Both the position numbers and the translations under genes were made by a program. Positions 7,951 through 15,899 of a stretch of 64,000 bases of DNA are shown here, piece after piece (the first letter of the stretch is position 1; each line of letters opens with the position of its first letter). This DNA comes from Acidimicrobiales bacterium (GTDB lineage: Bacteria; Actinomycetota; Acidimicrobiia; Acidimicrobiales; MedAcidi-G1): positions 31,045 to 95,044 of the forward strand of contig JAKURV010000006.1 in the NCBI GenBank assembly GCA_022452035.1. The letters run 5' to 3'. The notes under the pieces are model-generated. The model worked only from the letters and a program-made list of their open reading frames with translations, searched no databases and was not told where the DNA came from.

Positions 7951-9504
7951 GTGACCGTCGGCTACCGCAACCCGTTTCTGGCCGCCAGCGAAAACCCGAT
8001 CGCCCACGGCCGGTGCGACCAGCAGGACTGCACAGAAATAGCTGGGGCCATTCCTGACGGTGCCGTCGAGTTGGGCGACGAGGAGAGGCAGTTCACGTGG
8101 CTTGGTCCCGGCCACTTCGGCGGTTTGATTTCCGGCCCGTACCCCGACGGGAAGCGCACAATCTGGAGCAACGGCCGCGAGCGGCTGGTCAAGTTGGATT
8201 ACGAAACCCTGGAGGTCTTGGCCTCCCTGGATCTGCCTGGCTCGGGGTCCAGCACGATGGAGGACTGGGAGGCTGGCGTGGCGGGCCTTGACGAGCTTGA
8301 GGGCGATGAGGCGGTCCTTCACGCCGCTGATCTGGCCGCCCGGTTCCTAACTGGTCTTGATGGCGTGTACTCCCTTCTGGACGCGGACCACACCATGTTC
8401 TTGGGGCGCAAGACGGGTGCCGTGGCTTACGCAGAGGTGGACCCGACGGATCGTTGTTCGCCGTTGGTGGAGGTCGCACGGTGGGCCAAGCCGGCGGAGG
8501 TCGAGGGGTCGTTCGTAGGCGTCAACATGACCCCCGACGGGCGCCTGGTCCTGTCGACTGACCACGGGTGGTTGGTCAGCCTGGCCCGGGACTTCTCTGA
8601 CCATGTGGCCATCCGACTCCCTGGTGCGGACAGGGATGCAGCCGACCACTGCGCTCGGATGGAGGCCGAGCGGGGCAATACGGGATACGGCTGGGTACGT
8701 ACGAGTATGTGTTGTGACGAGACGGGGGGCGTTTATGTCAGCTCGGTGGACCACACCCACCGGGTGGTGTGGACCGGTGAGCGCTTCTCGCTAGACGAGG
8801 CCGACGGTGCGTGGAGCGCTCGCTACAGAAACGAAACCGGCCGGGGCTCAGGGACTACGCCGTCGCTCATGGGGTTCGAGCCCGCGGATGACCGTTTCGT
8901 GGTCATCGGCGATGGCGACGAGGTGGTCAATATCACCTTGTTTTGGCGAGACAGAATCCCCGAGAATTGGGAACAGCTCCCCGGGGCCCCATCCCGGCGG
9001 ATTGCCGGCTTGGGGCCGGCCCATATGGGCGATCTGACCCGCACCGCCATCCAGACCGAACAGTCGATCACCGTGTCGGGCTATGGGGCCATGACAGTCA
9101 ATAACGAACCGGGCTCCCTTCCCGACTGGCTTCCGGCCCGGGGAGCCCGCCTCTTGTGTTTTTTCTTGGGACATCACGAGCGGTTCACCCCGTATGGCCT
9201 CCACAAGTACGAGTGGGACCCGTTAACCCAAACTTTTAGGGAGGCGTGGGTGGCCACTGACGTCAGTTCCCCCAACTCAGTGCCCTACATAAGCCAGGAC
9301 TCGGACACCGTCTACACATGTGGAACCCGAGGTGGAAAGTGGACCATCGAGGCGTTGTCCTGGTCGACAGGGAAGTCGCGGGGCCACTGGGTGATGGGAG
9401 ATTCCCGCTACAACGCGCTGGGCGGGGGCGTTCACCTCGACGAGGACGGTCGCCTCGTGTACGGCACCATTTTCGGGAAGGCCCGGATACTACGAGCACC
9501 CTGA
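7951..9504 (+). CDS. Unrecognised 517-aa protein, probable beta-propeller
   Basis: I do not recognise this family. The protein starts at a GTG with GGGGA five bases upstream and has no signal peptide or membrane segment. Blade-like repeats of GG-V-L-x-D-G-R-L and short aromatic/Gly-rich strands recur through it (MTPDGRLVLSTDHGWLVSL, DETGGVYVSSVDHTHRVVW, GGVHLDEDGRLVYGTI), which suggests a soluble seven- or eight-bladed propeller. The N-terminus has HGRCDQQDCTE with two Cys and His. It is followed after 75 bp by a GlpD-like dehydrogenase on the same strand. A sugar or ester hydrolase or a binding protein is possible but unproven. Confidence 0.75.
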   Translation: MTVGYRNPFLAASENPIAHGRCDQQDCTEIAGAIPDGAVELGDEERQFTWLGPGHFGGLISGPYPDGKRTIWSNGRERLVKLDYETLEVLASLDLPGSGSSTMEDWEAGVAGLDELEGDEAVLHAADLAARFLTGLDGVYSLLDADHTMFLGRKTGAVAYAEVDPTDRCSPLVEVARWAKPAEVEGSFVGVNMTPDGRLVLSTDHGWLVSLARDFSDHVAIRLPGADRDAADHCARMEAERGNTGYGWVRTSMCCDETGGVYVSSVDHTHRVVWTGERFSLDEADGAWSARYRNETGRGSGTTPSLMGFEPADDRFVVIGDGDEVVNITLFWRDRIPENWEQLPGAPSRRIAGLGPAHMGDLTRTAIQTEQSITVSGYGAMTVNNEPGSLPDWLPARGARLLCFFLGHHERFTPYGLHKYEWDPLTQTFREAWVATDVSSPNSVPYISQDSDTVYTCGTRGGKWTIEALSWSTGKSRGHWVMGDSRYNALGGGVHLDEDGRLVYGTIFGKARILRAP

Positions 9505-9532
9505 CCATCGACCGTCAGGGGACAAATGTCCG

Positions 9533-9545
9533 ACCTCCCGGAGGT
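9533..9545. promoter_or_regulatory. 13-bp palindrome upstream of the GlpD-like gene
   Basis: ACCTCC and GGAGGT form a perfect inverted repeat around one central C, 34 bases before the GTG at 9580. It could be an operator or a structure near the ribosome site; no regulator is known. Confidence 0.25.
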
Positions 9546-9579
9546 GTGAGCGAGAGGCGGACCGGCTACAAACGGGTGC

Positions 9580-11136
9580 GTGGAACGGCCACCGGACCGG
9601 CGGGCTGAGGCGCTGGACGCTCTCGACGGAGGCACTTTTGACGCCCTCGTGGTGGGCGGTGGCATCAACGGGGCGGTCTCGGCCCTCGCCCTGTCGGCCC
9701 ACGGCCTGCGGGTGGCCCTTGTGGAACGCCACGACTTCGGATCCGGTACCAGCCAAGAGTCATCATGCATGGTCTGGGGTGGATTCAAATACCTGGAGAG
9801 CCGCGACCTTCGCTTGGTGGCCGGGCTCTGCGACTCTCGAAATCGGCTAGCCCAGGCGTTTCCGACCCGCCTCGCCGAGACTCGCTTCCTGGCTGCCCTG
9901 GATCACGGGGCGCCCTTTCCGCCGTGGTTTGCTTCGTTAGGGGCTGTGACCTACTGGGGCCTGGGGCGTATGGCCACCCAGCCTCCCCGCCATCGGCCGA
10001 CAGCCAGCATCGAACGCTTAGAACCGTCGGTTGATACTTCGATGGTGCGGGGCGGCATCGAGTACTCCGATTACCTGCTGGTAGACAACGATGCCCGCTT
10101 CGTCTCGGAGATGGCGCTACAGGCCGTGCGGCACGGGGCGGTTATCGCCAACCGTGTTGATGTAGTGGCCGCTGAAACAGGAGTGGGTGGCTGGCGGGTG
10201 GGCCTGAGCGACGTCCTGGCCGACCGGACCTTCCAGTGCTCAGCGTCTCTCGTCGTCAACGCAGCCGGTCCCTACGTGCCGGACGTAGGGCACCTAACCG
10301 GAACAGCCACCAACCACCGTTTGGTGTTTTCAAAAGGCATTCACCTGGTGGTGCCTCGGATCACTGACTCGGGACGGATATTGGCGTTTTTCGACGATGA
10401 CGAGAGGTTGTTCTATGTGCTTCCGATGGGGGACCGTTCGGTTATCGGGACGACGGACACCCCTGTCGAGGATCCCGACGTGTCGGTGACTGGAGAGGAC
10501 CGATCGTTTTTGCTGGAACAGATCAACGCCCGAATCGACCTGCCGCATCCGCTAACAGTCGCCGACGTGATTGCCGATCGCTGTGGAGTCCGGTCGCTCG
10601 TCGTGGAGCCCGGGGGATCGGCTGAGGGCCGGGACTGGACAGAACTGTCGCGGCGGCACGCTGTGGAAGTCGACCGAACTCTTGGTGTCGTGTCAATTCT
10701 GGGCGGCAAACTTTCCGACTGTCTTAACGTAGGCGACGAGGTCGTCGAGGCCGCAGAGAGCTGCGGTTTGGAGGTCCGCACGCCGGTGACGCGGTGGTAT
10801 GGCGAGCCTGGTCGTACAGCCCGACGACGATTCAACGAGCGGGCATCCGATCTTGGGCTGAACCAGCAAGTGGCCGAAGACCTTTGGCGCCGCCAAGGTA
10901 TGCGGGCCTTCCCGACACTCGACCTGATCGACGAGGACAGAACCCTGGGCGAGCCAATGGGTGGCCTGATGCCCCTCACCGAAGCCGAGGTTCGAGTCAT
11001 GGCCGACCATGAGCGAATCCTCGAACCAGAGGACTTCCTGCGCCGCCGAACCATGCTCGCCCAGGTGGAGCGGGACGAGGACCTAGCTGGCGACAAGGCA
11101 GTACAACGGGCGTTGGGGATCCTGGGAATGGTTTAA
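9580..11136 (+). CDS. glpD: FAD-dependent glycerol-3-phosphate dehydrogenase-like protein
   Basis: 518 residues. The N-terminal dinucleotide-binding motif VVGGGINGAVSALAL is followed by VERHDFGSGTSQESSCMVWGGFKYLE, the GlpD/DAO signature around the FAD. GDRSVIGTTDTPVEDPD is the conserved substrate-proximal block, followed by an alpha-helical C-terminal GlpD cap domain. The expected reaction is sn-glycerol-3-phosphate to dihydroxyacetone phosphate with electrons to quinone at the membrane. The start is GTG at 9580. No glycerol kinase or facilitator is nearby; an unknown propeller gene precedes it. A related FAD dehydrogenase with another polyol or amine substrate is possible. Confidence 0.85.
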   Translation: MERPPDRRAEALDALDGGTFDALVVGGGINGAVSALALSAHGLRVALVERHDFGSGTSQESSCMVWGGFKYLESRDLRLVAGLCDSRNRLAQAFPTRLAETRFLAALDHGAPFPPWFASLGAVTYWGLGRMATQPPRHRPTASIERLEPSVDTSMVRGGIEYSDYLLVDNDARFVSEMALQAVRHGAVIANRVDVVAAETGVGGWRVGLSDVLADRTFQCSASLVVNAAGPYVPDVGHLTGTATNHRLVFSKGIHLVVPRITDSGRILAFFDDDERLFYVLPMGDRSVIGTTDTPVEDPDVSVTGEDRSFLLEQINARIDLPHPLTVADVIADRCGVRSLVVEPGGSAEGRDWTELSRRHAVEVDRTLGVVSILGGKLSDCLNVGDEVVEAAESCGLEVRTPVTRWYGEPGRTARRRFNERASDLGLNQQVAEDLWRRQGMRAFPTLDLIDEDRTLGEPMGGLMPLTEAEVRVMADHERILEPEDFLRRRTMLAQVERDEDLAGDKAVQRALGILGMV

Positions 11137-11163
11137 GTCCATTGCTGAAATCCTGACCTCGTT

Positions 11164-11179
11164 AGCCGGTTAACCGGCT
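11164..11179. promoter_or_regulatory. Perfect 16-bp palindrome before an orphan gene
   Basis: AGCCGGTTAACCGGCT is a perfect palindrome with 8-bp arms in the 53-bp gap after glpD and just upstream of AGGAG and the GTG at 11190. It could be an operator or a small terminator-like stem without a T-run. Roughly one such palindrome per 64 kb is expected by chance, so support is modest. Confidence 0.35.
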
Positions 11180-11189
11180 CAGGAGCCCC

Positions 11190-11762
11190 GTGGGACCGTG
11201 TCTTGTGGCAGGTGTCCTTCATTGCCTTGTCGACCTGGCTTCTGAGCGCGAAATTGGATCCATGCAGTTTTTCCAACGGAGACGGTGGATCGATCCAGAC
11301 CGGTTGATGGAGGGCCATGCCGCGTTTGTCCGACAACTGGAGTGGATTGACGCCCATACAAACATGGACATGGCTGGGTGGCGGCTTGCTGACAGCGACC
11401 CGCTGGGGGCAATACTGGCCACGACCACTTACGACGATCACGACTGGTTCCTGGCCGAGAAGGACTACCTCCAGACCTTGTCCGCCTACGGTCCTGTTAA
11501 CAACGCTGCGGCATCTCTGACGGTCGGCGAGGACACCTTCGAACGGTGGGACAGCGTGGAAGACCTCCCGGTCGGTTGGTCCCTTGACGATACATTTTGG
11601 CAGCTAACGGACCCGACTGACGTCGAACGGTCGGGTGGGAGAGCTACCCGGTGGACGAACGTGGAGGGCGCAGCGGGCTGCACTGCCTGGCTATTAGATG
11701 CCGATGGCCCGATGGTCGAACCGACCGGTGTCCGTATCGAGCACTGGGAACGAATTCACTAA
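11190..11762 (+). CDS. Unrecognised 190-aa protein
   Basis: I do not recognise this gene. It encodes a soluble, acidic, Trp-rich protein of 190 residues, or 166 if the ATG at 11262 is used. The GTG at 11190 has AGGAG four bases upstream, the ATG has only GGATC; the more typical protein start is the ATG, so the first 24 residues are doubtful. There is no signal peptide or membrane helix. Aromatic/acidic runs such as TYDDHDWFLAEKDYLQTL and SLDDTFWQLTDPTD recur. It converges with the MFS gene 20 bp downstream. No function can be given. Confidence 0.6.
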   Translation: MGPCLVAGVLHCLVDLASEREIGSMQFFQRRRWIDPDRLMEGHAAFVRQLEWIDAHTNMDMAGWRLADSDPLGAILATTTYDDHDWFLAEKDYLQTLSAYGPVNNAAASLTVGEDTFERWDSVEDLPVGWSLDDTFWQLTDPTDVERSGGRATRWTNVEGAAGCTAWLLDADGPMVEPTGVRIEHWERIH

Positions 11763-11782
11763 CCAGGGGACGTCGTGTCGGG

Positions 11783-13165
11783 TCAGCCCCCTGAACCGTC
11801 TGTTGGCCACGTGTGGTGGCTGGGGTGCCGCTGGTCGACCTCGCAGTCGTGCTTGTCAAGGTGGTGATGCCACCCAGCTAGTGGATGGAGGACCCACTTG
11901 CTGACCGAGTGAGCGATTTCGCCCGATCGAGCCAGGATGGGCTGGAACGTTGATTGATGCTCGACGGGTACGGCCTGCCGGACCCGGACCCGGTACGAGA
12001 GATAAAGAGCCAGAACGGCCAAGCAGGTAGCCAACGACCAGAAGTAGGCAGAAGGCCCGAGGGCCTGTACGGCCATTCCAATGATCATTGGGGCGGCCAT
12101 GGCTCCGAAACTGGAAGCCAACACGAGGGTCGATGCGGCCGCCACCCGCTTCTCGGCGGGGACCCAGTCGTTGGCTAGGGCAACGAACTGCCCGTAGAGA
12201 GGGAATACGAAGGCTCCGAAGACCAGGTTGACGATCAGGAGGACCATGCTGGTCGCCGGAACCAGCGCTCCGATACAGGCCAGTCCACACGACGTGATGG
12301 CCACGACCAGGATTACCGCCCGGCGGGGGTACCGGTCCGAAAGCTTGCCCAGTGGGATCTGGAGGGTGATGGCCCCGATCACGGCCGCCGAGGTGAACAA
12401 GGTGATTCGGCCGGCGCCCATACCCGACTCGGTACCGAACACGGCGGCCATCGAAGTGGAGGCCGACTGAACGAACGAACAGAGAACGATGCCGACGACC
12501 GCCGAGGGGATGGTCCGATACAGGTCCCGTAGTGGCATCTTCTCCTCGCTTGGGACCGGAGCGGCCGTTGAGGCCGAGAGGGTCACCGGCACAACGGCAA
12601 GTGAGATGAGGACTGAGGACAGCACGAAGAGCTTGAACCCGTCAGCTGAGCCAACGTTCAGTAGGAGCTGACCGACGGCCGTCCCACCCATCATGACCAT
12701 CATGTAGGCACCGAGAATGCTGCCCCGCGTTTCGTTCGTGGCCCGGTCATTCAGCCAGCTCTCCAAGATCACCAAGACGCCGGCGTTGCAGGCTCCACCG
12801 ACGAAGTACACGACAGCCCACGTGACGGGCAGCACGAGCACAGCGTTGATGAGGACGGCGGCCGAAGCAGTCGAGGCCAACGCCGCAAACACTCTGATGT
12901 GGCCCACCGCCGAAAGGGCTCGGCCAATTGCCTTAGCTCCCAGCAGATAGCCGGCGAAGTGGACGGCCATCACCGTGCCCATCGCGCTGGCACTAAAGCC
13001 CTCAGATTCGGCGCGGATAGGCAGGAGGATCCGTTGTAGGCCATTGCCGACCTGCAGGAAGAGGAAGGCCAAGAACAGCGCCCACACGCCGAGAAGGGAC
13101 GAAATGGTCGACGTTCGACCCTGTCCCGTGCCGGCCGTCGACCCGTCGGCCGACGGCGGGTTCAT
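11783..13165 (-). CDS. MFS transporter with His-rich C-terminal tail
   Basis: 460 residues with about 12 membrane segments; the first starts after a short polar N-terminus. The layout resembles the YcaD/UMF-type branch of the major facilitator superfamily, with GLQRILLPIRAESEGFS before TM2 and LESWLNDRATNETRGSILG in the TM4-TM5 loop. The last about 70 residues are hydrophilic and carry a cluster of eight His within 35 residues, unusual for such carriers. The ATG overlaps the thioesterase stop by 4 bp, so the carrier is the last gene of the minus-strand run and may import its substrate. Confidence 0.85.
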   Translation of the reverse strand: MNPPSADGSTAGTGQGRTSTISSLLGVWALFLAFLFLQVGNGLQRILLPIRAESEGFSASAMGTVMAVHFAGYLLGAKAIGRALSAVGHIRVFAALASTASAAVLINAVLVLPVTWAVVYFVGGACNAGVLVILESWLNDRATNETRGSILGAYMMVMMGGTAVGQLLLNVGSADGFKLFVLSSVLISLAVVPVTLSASTAAPVPSEEKMPLRDLYRTIPSAVVGIVLCSFVQSASTSMAAVFGTESGMGAGRITLFTSAAVIGAITLQIPLGKLSDRYPRRAVILVVAITSCGLACIGALVPATSMVLLIVNLVFGAFVFPLYGQFVALANDWVPAEKRVAAASTLVLASSFGAMAAPMIIGMAVQALGPSAYFWSLATCLAVLALYLSYRVRVRQAVPVEHQSTFQPILARSGEIAHSVSKWVLHPLAGWHHHLDKHDCEVDQRHPSHHTWPTDGSGG

Positions 13166-13647
13166 CGAAGGGTCCTGACACCCCGACCGACATGGTCGGG
13201 AAGGGGAATAACGGCATGGTCAGAGGCCTGGGCTAGGGCGTTACCCAGCACCGGTTCGACCATAGGGGCAACCTCGGGACCATTCAGCCCTCGGGTCACG
13301 TGGAGCATCATGGACTCTTGGGTGGCCGCCGGATCGGGGAGGTCCCCAGTGAACAACTCGTGATGAAGATGGATCCTCTTTGCGTCAGCACCCAGAACCC
13401 AGCTGTCAGCTCGTATTGACGCGCCCTCCTTGACCTCGCGGAGGTACCGGATTCGGCTTTCGACCGTGTAAAAACTTCCGTGCTCCTCGAGGTACTCGGA
13501 GCCGAAGCCGAGGTGGACCAGGACTTCGTCGGAGGCCTGGCCGAATGCCACGCCGTAGTAGCCCTCAGTGAGATGGCCGTTGTAGTCGATCCACTCCGGT
13601 GGAACGACGGTGCTCCACACCCGGAGCGGTTCGGGGCTTGCTGCCAT
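13162..13647 (-). CDS. Hot-dog thioesterase, betainyl-CoA-thioesterase-like
   Basis: 161 residues with a hot-dog thioesterase core. The N-terminal EWIDYNGHLTEGYY block, with Asp and His, matches the 4HBT-type active site and closely resembles the thioesterase half of bacterial carnitine dehydrogenases, which hydrolyses betainyl-CoA to glycine betaine and CoA. The start at 13647 has GGAGG eight bases upstream; the frame is open to 13683. It overlaps the MFS gene by 4 bp and lies 163 bp behind the amidase. The betaine link rests on resemblance plus the neighbouring Rieske and sarcosine oxidase genes; a generic acyl-CoA thioesterase is the alternative. Confidence 0.8.
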   Translation of the reverse strand: MAASPEPLRVWSTVVPPEWIDYNGHLTEGYYGVAFGQASDEVLVHLGFGSEYLEEHGSFYTVESRIRYLREVKEGASIRADSWVLGADAKRIHLHHELFTGDLPDPAATQESMMLHVTRGLNGPEVAPMVEPVLGNALAQASDHAVIPLPDHVGRGVRTLR

Positions 13648-13810
13648 CGACCTGACCTCCACAGTCCGGCCGGCCACCGGCATCGGAAGACTGCCAATGG
13701 GGTGGTGGTGCCACCGGGGTGGCGTTTACGCCGGCAATCTACGGCCGTCCCGCGCTATGCGGCAATCATCCTCGACGGTCATGGGGCACAGGCGGCCTTG
13801 ACATCCACTG

Positions 13811-15214
13811 TTAGCCCAGGGGGCCCGGAGGGAGCGTCTTCGTATCAAGGGTGGCCAACGCCCCGATATCGGGTGCGGGTGCCGTGCCGAACACCTCCTC
13901 AGCGGCAGCCAGAAGGGCCACTAGGGCAGCGTCGCCATGACGCCGCCCAGCAAACTGAATCCCGACAGGAAGGCCACCGTCGATGAATCCTGCCGGCAGG
14001 GACGCCGACGGTGCGCCGGTCACGGTGATCCTCGAACAGGACCGCATCCAGTGGGTGTAGTGGTCCAGTGACACGCCGTCGATCTCGTCGACCCACTCCA
14101 TGCCGACCGGGAATGGTGACACCTGGGTAGTCGGCGACAGGAACGCATCGAACTGACCTTCAACAAAGAACCGATCCCAGTCGGATCGGATACGTCCTTC
14201 GGTGGCGACTGCCGCGGCGATCCGATCGGCATCTAGAGAAAGGCCCAGCCGGATCTCATAGCGGGCTGTGGCCTTCACACGCTCGTCGTCGACGAGAGGG
14301 GCCAGATGGAAGGTCTGAAAAAGGCCGCGCAAGTCTTCGAAGCAGCGATCGGCGCCCCTCAGGTTGGGGCAGGCCTCCACCACCTCCCAGCCAGCATCCG
14401 CCAACGCATCGACGGCCCGGGCGGTTGCCGCCCGGACGGGGGGCTCCACCGGAAGGTCCCCAAGGTCAGGAGAGAACGCAACCCGGGGAACGGTCGGGAT
14501 GGGGTCTGCCGACACCTCGGCAGACATCATCACTCCCAGCAGGAGCGCCATGTCGGCCACCGTTCGGCCCATCGGGCCAGCGATCGGTTGGTCGGTCCGG
14601 GGATCGGGATGCACGTCCAAGGGAATAGATCCGGTGGTCGGACGAAAGCCGACTACGGCGTTAAAGGCTGCTGGATTCCGGAGCGAGCCACCCAGGTCCG
14701 AGCCGTCGGCGATTGAGAGAGATCCACAGGCCAGACCCACAGCCGCACCGCCACTCGAGCCACCTGCGCTGCGTTTTGGGTCCCATGGGTTGCGGGTCAG
14801 ACCTAGCACCGGATTGAAGGTGTGGGAGCCCTTTCCGAACTCAGGTGTGTTGGTTTTGCCCACCGGCACCACGCCGCTCCGACGGACATGGGCGACGAGG
14901 GGGGCGTCGTCGGTCGGTATGTGGTCGCTGAAGACCAATGATCCCCGGGTGGTCAGGACACCAGCGGTGTCGTTGAGGTCCTTGAACGCGGTGACAAGCC
15001 CGCGCAGAGGGGTGCCCTTAAGCATGGTCGGATCGTCATCGAGTCGACCGGCCAGATCCTCAGCTGTGTCCCAGTGGACGGTTGGTATGGCGTTGACCAC
15101 CGGCTCGGTCATCTCGGCCCGGGTCCGGCAGTCAGCCAGGAGTTCCCGGCACGACGCCTTGCCGGCGTCCAGCAGCGCCTTCTGCTCGGTGGCGGTTAAC
15201 GCAGCGAGGTCCAT
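13811..15214 (-). CDS. Amidase signature (AS) family enzyme
   Basis: 467 residues with the complete Ser-cisSer-Lys triad: Lys78 in AFKDLND, the Gly/Ser-rich SAGGSSGG block at about 149-156, and nucleophile Ser177 in DLGGSLRNPA. Family members hydrolyse amide bonds; GatA, indoleacetamide hydrolase and others share this fold, and the substrate cannot be read. There is no gatB or gatC alongside, so a tRNA amidotransferase role is unlikely. It stands 73 bp behind soxG on the same strand. In this run it might release an N-methylated amino acid or an amine from an amide precursor; that is inference. Confidence 0.9.
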   Translation of the reverse strand: MDLAALTATEQKALLDAGKASCRELLADCRTRAEMTEPVVNAIPTVHWDTAEDLAGRLDDDPTMLKGTPLRGLVTAFKDLNDTAGVLTTRGSLVFSDHIPTDDAPLVAHVRRSGVVPVGKTNTPEFGKGSHTFNPVLGLTRNPWDPKRSAGGSSGGAAVGLACGSLSIADGSDLGGSLRNPAAFNAVVGFRPTTGSIPLDVHPDPRTDQPIAGPMGRTVADMALLLGVMMSAEVSADPIPTVPRVAFSPDLGDLPVEPPVRAATARAVDALADAGWEVVEACPNLRGADRCFEDLRGLFQTFHLAPLVDDERVKATARYEIRLGLSLDADRIAAAVATEGRIRSDWDRFFVEGQFDAFLSPTTQVSPFPVGMEWVDEIDGVSLDHYTHWMRSCSRITVTGAPSASLPAGFIDGGLPVGIQFAGRRHGDAALVALLAAAEEVFGTAPAPDIGALATLDTKTLPPGPLG

Positions 15215-15287
15215 CGCCGGCGCACCCTAGGGCACGTCGAAGATGGACCTCTTGCCGGTCTCCGATCGTTCAGCGACCGAAAACGGA

Positions 15288-15899
15288 TCAGTGTCCGTGC
15301 AGTTCCCAGCCGTGGGGGACCGACAGCCCGAATTCGGTGCAGGCGTCCGCCACGGCGATGAACAGGAACTTTCCGAACGAGCGTTCGCAGCCAATGAGAA
15401 ACGATGTCTGGCCACCCTCGTCGTCGCGAACCAGGTCACAACTGACGTTCCCAACCGATGCCGAGAACACGGCACCGTCTGGGGTGAGTTCATTGGACAG
15501 GTCCAGGTTGCAGATCTTGTTCAGGGCTGCTGTGGCGTTTGAGCCACTGATTCGCAGCATGGCTCGACCGTGGGTTATGTCGATGACGGTGACGAATCCC
15601 TCCCCGGGCTCTCCCTGGAAGTGACCGAACACCTCGGAGAGGGCTGCTGTGATGGCCGACGCCTGTCCAGACCCGGCATAGATAGTCCACTCATCGGGAC
15701 GGGTTCCGCATACGAGGGCACCGTCGGTACGTCGCTGGCTACTCCCATAGCCCACGCCTAGCTCTGCTGCCGCCCCCGTACCGGCACCGCCCCGAACCTG
15801 GACCTTGGTAGTTGAGGCAGCATCGGCCACGGTGACACTCCCGTCTGGAGCGCTCAAGGGACCGACGTCTACCGGGCTGTTGAAGGTGGTCTCAGACAC
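15288..15899 (-). CDS. soxG: Sarcosine oxidase gamma subunit
   Basis: 203 residues of the SoxG family (GcvT-like fold), the smallest-conservation subunit of heterotetrameric sarcosine oxidase. It is identified mainly by position after soxA and by the C-terminal FGKFLFIAVADACTEFGLS type region. I chose the GTG at 15899, which overlaps the soxA stop by 8 bp and has AGGAG about eight bases upstream; the ATG at 15926 is the alternative. The overlap suggests translational coupling with soxA. The subunit helps assemble the alpha-beta complex. Confidence 0.85.
   Translation of the reverse strand: MSETTFNSPVDVGPLSAPDGSVTVADAASTTKVQVRGGAGTGAAAELGVGYGSSQRRTDGALVCGTRPDEWTIYAGSGQASAITAALSEVFGHFQGEPGEGFVTVIDITHGRAMLRISGSNATAALNKICNLDLSNELTPDGAVFSASVGNVSCDLVRDDEGGQTSFLIGCERSFGKFLFIAVADACTEFGLSVPHGWELHGH

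Noticed and set aside
12717..13178. Open frames on the plus strand inside the MFS gene
   Set aside because: They run antisense through a well-supported membrane-protein gene and have no recognisable protein features.
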